A stretch of 64,000 nt of DNA from Ardenticatenaceae bacterium (GTDB lineage Bacteria; Chloroflexota; Anaerolineae; Promineifilales; Promineifilaceae). The position numbers and the translations under genes were made by a program. Under the pieces are notes generated by a model, which was not told the DNA's origin, ran no database searches, and saw only the letters and a program-made list of their open reading frames with translations. The first letter of the stretch is position 1. Each line of letters starts with the position of its first letter. Location: positions 1 to 64,000 of the forward strand of contig WYBM01000035.1 of the NCBI GenBank assembly GCA_011525915.1. The letters are read 5' to 3'. This document shows, piece by piece, positions 58,728 to 64,000 of the stretch.

Positions 58728-60185
58728 TTATAACCCAGTCATCTCGTTGAACTGTTCAATAAGGGCATCAATGGCTGCCCCTTGCTGGTGGATGTTGTGC
58801 CAGTAGTGGCGGTCATACCATTGCGCCTGGATTTCCTCATAGGTCTTGCCTTGCTGTTCAACCCAGGTGTAATATTTCAGGTTGTGGATGCGCTGGCGTG
58901 TCTGATACGTTAATTCCTCCATATAATCAATGGTGGTGCCCAACAGGTAGCGATGGTAGATAACGGCCGCATCTGTTTCCGTAAGCGGCCCTCGATGAGC
59001 ATTCAGCTCTCGCAGGCGGCTGCCGTACATCTCCATTGAATCGGTTAATGCTGTCAGGATCACATCATTTGGTCCCAATTCATAATACTTGGCCATTTTG
59101 ATGGCTGAGAGCAGGTTGGCCGCCCCGGAAATGCCCAACAGGTGCAGCTGGCTGATCACAGCTTCGGGCACCCCCTGCTGCGCCAGATAGTGCTGCCCGG
59201 CTCGCTCGTTGAATAACCGGATCAGGCTGACAGGCGCTTCATCGTCAATGCCCATCACCATGTCTGTCAGGCGCACGTTATGAATCCAGGGAATGTGTTT
59301 GTCGCCAATGCCTTCAATGCGGTGGGCGCCAAAGCCATTGTTGAGCAGTGTGGGGCATTGCTGGGCCTCTGACGCTGCCACTTTGCTTGTAGGAAATAGC
59401 TCTTTCAGATAGTCACCACAGCCAATGGTCCCGGCCGAACCGATGGTAAACACGGCCCCAAAATAAATGTCTTCGGGGCCAAGTTCCCGCTCTAGCACAT
59501 CGGCCATGGCCTGGCCGGTGACATGATAATGCCAGAGATGGTTGCCCATTTCTTCAAACTGGTTAAAGATAACCAGGTCCTGGCCTGACTGCCGCAGTTC
59601 GTTACACTTGTCAAAAATTTCTTTAACATTGGATTCCGTGCCCGGTGTGGTAATGATCTCTCCGGCCACTTTCTCCAGCCACTCGAAGCGCTCCCGGCTC
59701 ATGCCCTCTGGCAAGATGGCGATCGATTCGCAGGCCAGCAGGGCGGCGTCATAGGCGCCGCCGCGGCAGTAATTGCCGGTAGAAGGCCAGACAGCTTTTT
59801 GGGCAGCCGGGTCAAACTGACCGGTAACCAGGCGGGGGACCAGGCAGCCAAAAGCGGCCCCCACTTTATGGGCGCCGGTGGGCAGCCATTTGCCCACCAG
59901 GGCAATGATACGGGCGTCTACCCCGGTCAGGGATTTGGGGAATTCCAGCGTGTTAACCTTGCCGAAACCGCCGCCATGAGGCACCGGTTCGTTTTTCCAG
60001 GTAATGCGGAACAGGTTTTCTGAGGCCTGGTCCCACAAGCCGATACTGGCCAGCCTGTTTTTAATGTCATCAGGAATCAGGGTCGGGTTACTCTGCTGGG
60101 CCAGGGTAGGAATGATGATGCGGCGTTCTCGTGCCCGCCGCACGGCGCTTTGTAATCCTTGGGGGTTAATGGTTAGGTCTATCAT
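58728..60185 (-). CDS. PLP-dependent fold type II enzyme
   Basis: This 485-residue protein belongs to the tryptophan synthase beta/cysteine synthase-like superfamily. The PLP Lys lies in PTGAHKVGAAFGCL (about residue 107), and the phosphate loop in TIGSAGTIGCGDYLKE. A substrate-binding part reads WPSTGNYCRGGAYDAALLA. I cannot assign a substrate; a lyase or synthase of an amino acid is likely. The gene is 6 bp after a PfkB-type kinase gene, so the two are probably one operon. The start is ATG 60185. Confidence 0.8.
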   Translation of the reverse strand: MIDLTINPQGLQSAVRRARERRIIIPTLAQQSNPTLIPDDIKNRLASIGLWDQASENLFRITWKNEPVPHGGGFGKVNTLEFPKSLTGVDARIIALVGKWLPTGAHKVGAAFGCLVPRLVTGQFDPAAQKAVWPSTGNYCRGGAYDAALLACESIAILPEGMSRERFEWLEKVAGEIITTPGTESNVKEIFDKCNELRQSGQDLVIFNQFEEMGNHLWHYHVTGQAMADVLERELGPEDIYFGAVFTIGSAGTIGCGDYLKELFPTSKVAASEAQQCPTLLNNGFGAHRIEGIGDKHIPWIHNVRLTDMVMGIDDEAPVSLIRLFNERAGQHYLAQQGVPEAVISQLHLLGISGAANLLSAIKMAKYYELGPNDVILTALTDSMEMYGSRLRELNAHRGPLTETDAAVIYHRYLLGTTIDYMEELTYQTRQRIHNLKYYTWVEQQGKTYEEIQAQWYDRHYWHNIHQQGAAIDALIEQFNEMTGL

Positions 60186-60191
60186 AATGGT

Positions 60192-61121
60192 TTAGACGAT
60201 GAGATGATCATACAACATATCCAGGCTGAGATCAGGCACAACGGTTTCGTTGGTTTGCAGCGTCAGGCTGGCGGCGGCGGCCCCCAGCCGAATGGCGGCA
60301 ATAGGGGAGAGGTCATTCAACAGGCCAAAGATGACGGCAGCGGTTACGGCGTCGCCGGTACCCGTGCTGTCTACCATTTCCATGTAGGAGGGGGGAAGAT
60401 AGCCAGTTTCATCTGTGGTGGCATACACCAGGCCAAAGTCAAACAGGGTGACAACCACGTTTTTGACACCCTGGCGCACCAACGCCCGTGCCAGATCCAG
60501 GCTGGCGTCAGGAGCGTAACCGGTGTAGTCACACTGGCACAATTCGGCGGCTTCCACTTCGTTGGGAACGACGAGGTGAAATTGAGAAAGATACGGCCGT
60601 AACTTGTAGGCCAGCCGTGCGGAGGAAGGGTCTGCGCATAGAGGGACGCGGTACTTTTCACACAGGTTGACGGCCGTTTTCATGGCGTCTGGTGTCAGGC
60701 TGCCATCCATCATGACCAGGGCGGCATCCTTAAACAGGCTGCGATGTTGGTAAAGGTAAGCTGCGGTAATGTGATGCATGACGTGTACATCATCCAGGGC
60801 TACTGCCAGTGAGCCATCTTCATCCAGCACGGCCAGGTAAGTGCCCGTACTTTCACCAGCAATGACCTGCACATGCTCTGTATTAACATCGGCAGCGCTG
60901 GTTTGTTCCCGTAGTTGGCGGCCAATGAGGTCATCACCCACGGCGGATATCAGTATCACCTCAGCGCCCAGGCGCCCCAGGTTTTCGGCTACGTTGCGGG
61001 CGGTGCCTCCCCGCGTCACACGCACCCGGGCCGGATTAGACGTATTGGGTTCTAACCCGGCTTCTGGCTTGCCTTTGGTATCCAACAGGGTAGCACCTAT
61101 AACCAGTACATGATCACCCAT
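60192..61121 (-). CDS. PfkB-family carbohydrate/nucleoside kinase
   Basis: This 309-residue ribokinase-fold protein has the N-terminal GGTARNVAENLGRLG, the DSTGTGDAVTAA catalytic motif with the base Asp (about 247) and a central lid. It resembles pseudouridine kinases and other small-sugar kinases; the substrate cannot be chosen. It is co-directional with the PLP enzyme. The start is ATG 61121 with GAGGAAA. Confidence 0.85.
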   Translation of the reverse strand: MGDHVLVIGATLLDTKGKPEAGLEPNTSNPARVRVTRGGTARNVAENLGRLGAEVILISAVGDDLIGRQLREQTSAADVNTEHVQVIAGESTGTYLAVLDEDGSLAVALDDVHVMHHITAAYLYQHRSLFKDAALVMMDGSLTPDAMKTAVNLCEKYRVPLCADPSSARLAYKLRPYLSQFHLVVPNEVEAAELCQCDYTGYAPDASLDLARALVRQGVKNVVVTLFDFGLVYATTDETGYLPPSYMEMVDSTGTGDAVTAAVIFGLLNDLSPIAAIRLGAAAASLTLQTNETVVPDLSLDMLYDHLIV

Positions 61122-61138
61122 TTACCACTTTTCCTCGC

Positions 61139-62341
61139 TTATTTACCATTGACCATCTGTGATGTAGGCCGCCACAAGCCAACCACGATGCCAATGATTT
61201 TAGTTAAATCTACAAATTCTTCTTGCCCGGCTGCGGGAATACTCATCTCGCCGGTGGCCTGGTTACGGGCAAAGGTTCCCATAAACTCCTGTTCTGCTGG
61301 CGGAAAAAAGATGTCGCCAGTTTCCTGGTTGCGAACAAAAGGACCAGTTTTTATGGTTAACTCCCGTAAATAAATGCGATGACGCTGAGATGTTTGCTCA
61401 GATGGATGTGGTCGCAGATGAATTGTACCGCCACTTTCTGATTGGCACACTACAACAAGTGGTTGTTCTTCAGTAGGAGCTAAATCTGTTTGGTCTGGCT
61501 GCATAAAAACCAGCAGCCAATCATTTTGTTGAATTTGGGGGATATCGCCATCGGCGAGGCGTTTTTCTACGATGTACCAACGATAACGGCCGTCTACTTT
61601 TTGATGGCCATCGATGGGCATAGGATCATCAGACAAGTTGGTGCGGGGCGGCTGTGGCGCCCTTTCCGCTGTGTACTCAGATTCAGGGGGCGTGGTGTTT
61701 TCATGTTCTGCCGGACCTGTTATCATGTCATTTTCGGCCTTGAAGGCGTTATCTTGGGCTGTTGTGCCTGCGGGCTGAGCGTGCATTCTCTGGCGCAATC
61801 TCTCTTGCGCCTCATGGATATACTGCTCAATCTTTTTACGGAAAAAATCTTGCCTGTCTGACGGTGGGGCTAAACGAACGCGCCCTAATCCTTGCCACGC
61901 TTTAGCAAAGTTTATCATCGCCGCTTCGTAGTGAAGGGTAATGTCTTGGGCGTAGCCCCGGCCCAGGTGGGCCAGGCTTTGGGAAGCGGGCTCGTGGACA
62001 AACGACCACTGCCGCCAGGCCAGGTCAAACTGTTTTTCGGCCGCGTGGCATTCACCCTGGTAAAGATAAATGAGGCCAATGTGGAATTCATTCAGCCCAC
62101 TTTGCCCGTAATCTCCCAGGGCGCGGTTAATGCGCTGGGATTGTTCAATGTCATGAACGGCCGTCTCATTTAAACCATCATGGAGAGCAAGACGACCGTA
62201 CCTGAATTCAAAAGAGTCAAAGGTAAAAACTTCAGGATTGGGGTCAGGGTAAAGAATATTTAACAGCTCCCGCAGGCAGTGCACGGCCACACGCGTGCGG
62301 CTGTTGTTTTCATAGGCATTGGCTGACCGCTGACCACTCAC
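61139..62341 (-). CDS. TPR-type protein with two RNQ(E/A)TGE-like repeats
   Basis: I do not recognise a named family. The 400-residue protein has TPR-like helices at about 40-180, a charged linker of Pro, Gln and Glu (about 190-240), then a beta-rich domain (about 245-330). The beta-rich part reads WYIVEKRLADGDIPQIQQND and looks somewhat like an S24-type sheet. Two short repeats follow: PFVRNQETGDIFFPPAEQEF and TFARNQATGEMSIPAAGQEE. Starting at GTG 62341, it overlaps the SPFH gene by four bases. Partner to the SPFH proteins is likely. Confidence 0.6.
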   Translation of the reverse strand: MSGQRSANAYENNSRTRVAVHCLRELLNILYPDPNPEVFTFDSFEFRYGRLALHDGLNETAVHDIEQSQRINRALGDYGQSGLNEFHIGLIYLYQGECHAAEKQFDLAWRQWSFVHEPASQSLAHLGRGYAQDITLHYEAAMINFAKAWQGLGRVRLAPPSDRQDFFRKKIEQYIHEAQERLRQRMHAQPAGTTAQDNAFKAENDMITGPAEHENTTPPESEYTAERAPQPPRTNLSDDPMPIDGHQKVDGRYRWYIVEKRLADGDIPQIQQNDWLLVFMQPDQTDLAPTEEQPLVVVCQSESGGTIHLRPHPSEQTSQRHRIYLRELTIKTGPFVRNQETGDIFFPPAEQEFMGTFARNQATGEMSIPAAGQEEFVDLTKIIGIVVGLWRPTSQMVNGK

Positions 62342-63648
62342 GGTTTACCCGCTCCTTCCAAAGGTTGACCAGGCGGCAGGGTGGTGCTGGCCAACAATTG
62401 GCTGCGTATATCGGTGATGGCTGGCAGGACGTCATGGGTAGCGCGTGATTTTTCAGCCATACGTTCCAGCCCTTCCACCAGCCGTAGGGCCACAATATCG
62501 CTGGTACGGGTGGCGGCACCGCTGTGCCGGGCGCGTTGAATGCCCTCTAAAATGGCCTGGATCATAGCCACTTCGGCTTCGGCGCGGGCAATTTCTATTT
62601 CCTCCACGGCCGTGGCTTCACCGTCTACCCGGCTCAAATTTGCCTGCGCTTCCCAACGCGACTGCCAATATTTGATGTACAGCTCTTCAATGTCTTTTTG
62701 GGCTTCCAACCGCTCAATATGCACGGAGATCAGTTCGATGCCGTAATTAGCCAGTTCCGTGCGGGCGGTACGCCATACTTCCCGCTGCAGCGTGCGGTAA
62801 GGCTCATCAGAACGGCCTGGTGGGTGCATGATCTCGTCCAGCCGGTAGCGGCCAATGGCCGCCGCCAGCTTGGAGCGGGTGGTGCTGACGGGTTTGTTTT
62901 CCCAGGTAGAGGCTGTCAGATCGCCCATCACCGTATGGGCATAAGCGGCGGCGCGTACGGCCGTTTCATCAAACGGAAACGGCCGGCTTTCGGTTGGCGG
63001 GTCATCGCCCCGCCGGATGCAGTACATCACGCTAAACGTAGCCGTCAGATCAATATTGTCTCTGGTACGGGCGGTGGCAGTGGCCGTGCGTTCCTGTTGA
63101 CGCAAATCAACCACGGCATGAATAAATTCATAGGGTTGCAGCTGGTGGCTGCCGGGGGGGAGAATGCGGGCGAAACGGCCGTTATCTTCTGTGACCGCCA
63201 CCATGTGGGCGTCTACCTTAACTTTACCCGGCCCTCCCAGACGCAGCAGCACCGAGCCGGCCCGGTCTGCTTCCAGGGTTTGGGGATGAAGAGGCAGGCC
63301 ATGTTTGGTGTGGATGTTCGGTGAACGCAGCAGGCCCAGGAAGGCGCGAGCTGTCTCTTTGTCCGGCAAATCATACAAACGTTCGATGGTTTCTACCGCG
63401 GCTTGATAAGCGAACCACCAACCCACGATAACGGGGATAACATGGCGGAAAATGCGCCAGCCCAAAACGAAAATATCTATGATAAATGTAGGCGCCAGCG
63501 GCAAAAGCCCAAATAACCAGGCACTGAGGTTGATCCGCTCTAACAGCCAGACGATCACCAGGTAAAAAAGGAACAGCCCCACCATTCCCAAAGAAAACCA
63601 GCTTTGGGCGTGAGAGGTACGGAGTGTTTGCGGGCGTTGGTTTAGCAC
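62338..63648 (-). CDS. SPFH/band-7-type membrane protein
   Basis: This 436-residue protein has two to three N-terminal transmembrane segments (about 17-95) and an SPFH-like domain (about 120-320). A heptad-like Glu/Ala-rich coiled coil follows (about 325-375), ending in a basic and Pro tail. It resembles stomatin/flotillin proteins that form membrane microdomains. It starts at GTG 63648, 5 bp after the partial gene at 63654, and overlaps the TPR gene. Confidence 0.8.
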   Translation of the reverse strand: MLNQRPQTLRTSHAQSWFSLGMVGLFLFYLVIVWLLERINLSAWLFGLLPLAPTFIIDIFVLGWRIFRHVIPVIVGWWFAYQAAVETIERLYDLPDKETARAFLGLLRSPNIHTKHGLPLHPQTLEADRAGSVLLRLGGPGKVKVDAHMVAVTEDNGRFARILPPGSHQLQPYEFIHAVVDLRQQERTATATARTRDNIDLTATFSVMYCIRRGDDPPTESRPFPFDETAVRAAAYAHTVMGDLTASTWENKPVSTTRSKLAAAIGRYRLDEIMHPPGRSDEPYRTLQREVWRTARTELANYGIELISVHIERLEAQKDIEELYIKYWQSRWEAQANLSRVDGEATAVEEIEIARAEAEVAMIQAILEGIQRARHSGAATRTSDIVALRLVEGLERMAEKSRATHDVLPAITDIRSQLLASTTLPPGQPLEGAGKP

Positions 63649-63653
63649 GGCCG

Positions 63654-64000
63654 TTACGCCTCCTCCGCGTCATCCTGCTGGCCTGACGGCAATAGAGTGT
63701 CATCTAACCGCGCCCGCACCTGGGCAGAGGCATCGGCCAGCAAGCTGGCCATAATTTGCTGTGGCACAAACATACGTGGCGAATCGGCGGCGACGGCTTC
63801 TTCCAGGGCGTCGATCAGCCGCAAGACAATGACCTGGTAGAGGTCAGATTCGCCGCCCTGGCGCATCGTTTCCAGGTTCTGAATGATCGTCTGAATGATT
63901 TCTACCTGGGCCCGGGCGCGGGCCTGTTTTTTACGCCGAATCTCTTCCGCCTGACCGGTAGCTTCTTCGATTTTAATTTTCCGCTGCCATTCCGCACGCC
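63654..64000 (-). CDS. Second SPFH-like protein, C-terminal part (cut by window edge)
   Basis: The frame is open from the stop at 63654 to the right edge, so the start lies beyond the window. The visible 115 codons encode a coiled coil rich in Ala, Arg, Glu and Gln, similar in layout to the end of the SPFH protein at 62338, then VIVLRLIDALEEAVAADSP and a Gln/Asp tail. An internal ATG at 63866 is not the start. It is probably the upstream member of an SPFH pair. Confidence 0.7.
   Translation of the reverse strand, partial: RAEWQRKIKIEEATGQAEEIRRKKQARARAQVEIIQTIIQNLETMRQGGESDLYQVIVLRLIDALEEAVAADSPRMFVPQQIMASLLADASAQVRARLDDTLLPSGQQDDAEEA

Larger units (their letters stand above)
236..63654. repeat. 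Highly iterated palindrome ACGGCCGT (about 105 copies)
   Basis: The 8-bp palindrome ACGGCCGT recurs through the whole window; the outermost copies are at 236-243 and 63647-63654. Counting by eye gives about 105 exact copies, roughly one per 600 bp, where base composition would give one or two. Most copies lie inside genes, on either strand and in all three reading phases. They appear in proteins as Thr-Ala-Val, (Asp/Asn/Tyr)-Gly-Arg or Thr-Arg-Pro. Two copies form the stem of the terminator at 47651. The longest copy-free tract is 53313-57352. The behaviour resembles cyanobacterial HIP1 or DNA uptake sequences; the function is unknown. Confidence 0.9.

Noticed and set aside
1-64000. tRNA or rRNA genes
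   Set aside because: I looked for cloverleaf-like patterns and conserved rRNA blocks and saw none. A tRNA scan was not possible.

Overview
The window looks like chromosomal DNA of a filamentous, monoderm-type Chloroflexota bacterium (Anaerolineae/Ardenticatenia-like). This is inferred from gene content rather than any marker comparison. The clues are lipoproteins with VEVTR-type linkers, a secreted protein ending in a YLPIV-like tail, a DUF2142 membrane protein, an archaeal-type upper mevalonate cluster with a DUF35 partner, an F420-type oxidoreductase, and no outer-membrane proteins. No tRNA, rRNA, CRISPR array, insertion sequence or prophage was seen.

Layout. (1) 118-11309: a short HTH protein, a LuxR-type regulator with a degenerate receiver, then two convergent multiheme cytochrome operons separated by a bidirectional terminator at 8231. 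The plus operon encodes an 8-heme lipoprotein with a collagen-like stalk, a 14-heme membrane-anchored protein, a cytochrome b and a 10-heme lipoprotein. The minus operon encodes a second collagen-stalk 8-heme lipoprotein and a 9-heme NapC/NirT-like protein. In all about 49 c-type heme sites lie in roughly 9.4 kb. (2) 11677-20463: greA, a universal stress protein, marR plus an F420-type oxidoreductase with two candidate operators, an SDR/DoxX group, an EthD-like protein, and a two-gene SNF2 helicase/Cys-rich coiled-coil pair. (3) 20579-24864: upper mevalonate operon (HMG-CoA reductase, HMG-CoA synthase, thiolase-like, DUF35). (4) 25068-33991: lipoprotein plus ABC-2 exporter, PhnD-like lipoprotein and glycosyltransferases. 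(5) 34278-41766: hybrid histidine kinase, a receiver-kinase protein and a secreted metalloprotease. (6) 41970-47621: rplU-rpmA-rpmE (the last fused to an alpha-CTD-like domain), tdk, hpt, CCA-adding enzyme and citrate synthase. (7) 47735-57724: a two-component system, then two di-heme peroxidases, a Rieske protein, an AioA/IdrA-family molybdoenzyme and FmdE. This gene combination is that of the iodate reductase (idr) locus. (8) 57732-64000, minus strand: DUF2203, an ErpA-like protein, a PLP enzyme, a PfkB kinase, a TPR protein and two SPFH-type proteins, the last cut by the window edge.

How the parts work together. The cytochrome operons and the idr-like locus imply a flexible respiratory chain ending at extracytoplasmic acceptors. 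Three signalling systems lie near them. The mevalonate cluster supplies isoprenoid precursors in an archaeal-like arrangement.

Sequence-level features. The octamer ACGGCCGT occurs about 105 times by eye count (around 1 per 600 bp, against 1-2 expected by composition) across nearly all genes. This is a HIP1-like highly iterated palindrome. The window also has a two-hairpin dispersed repeat (582-683 and 11377-11489), a family of ACTGA-rich intergenic repeats including a perfect 95-bp duplication, and many hairpins placed just before start codons within operons.
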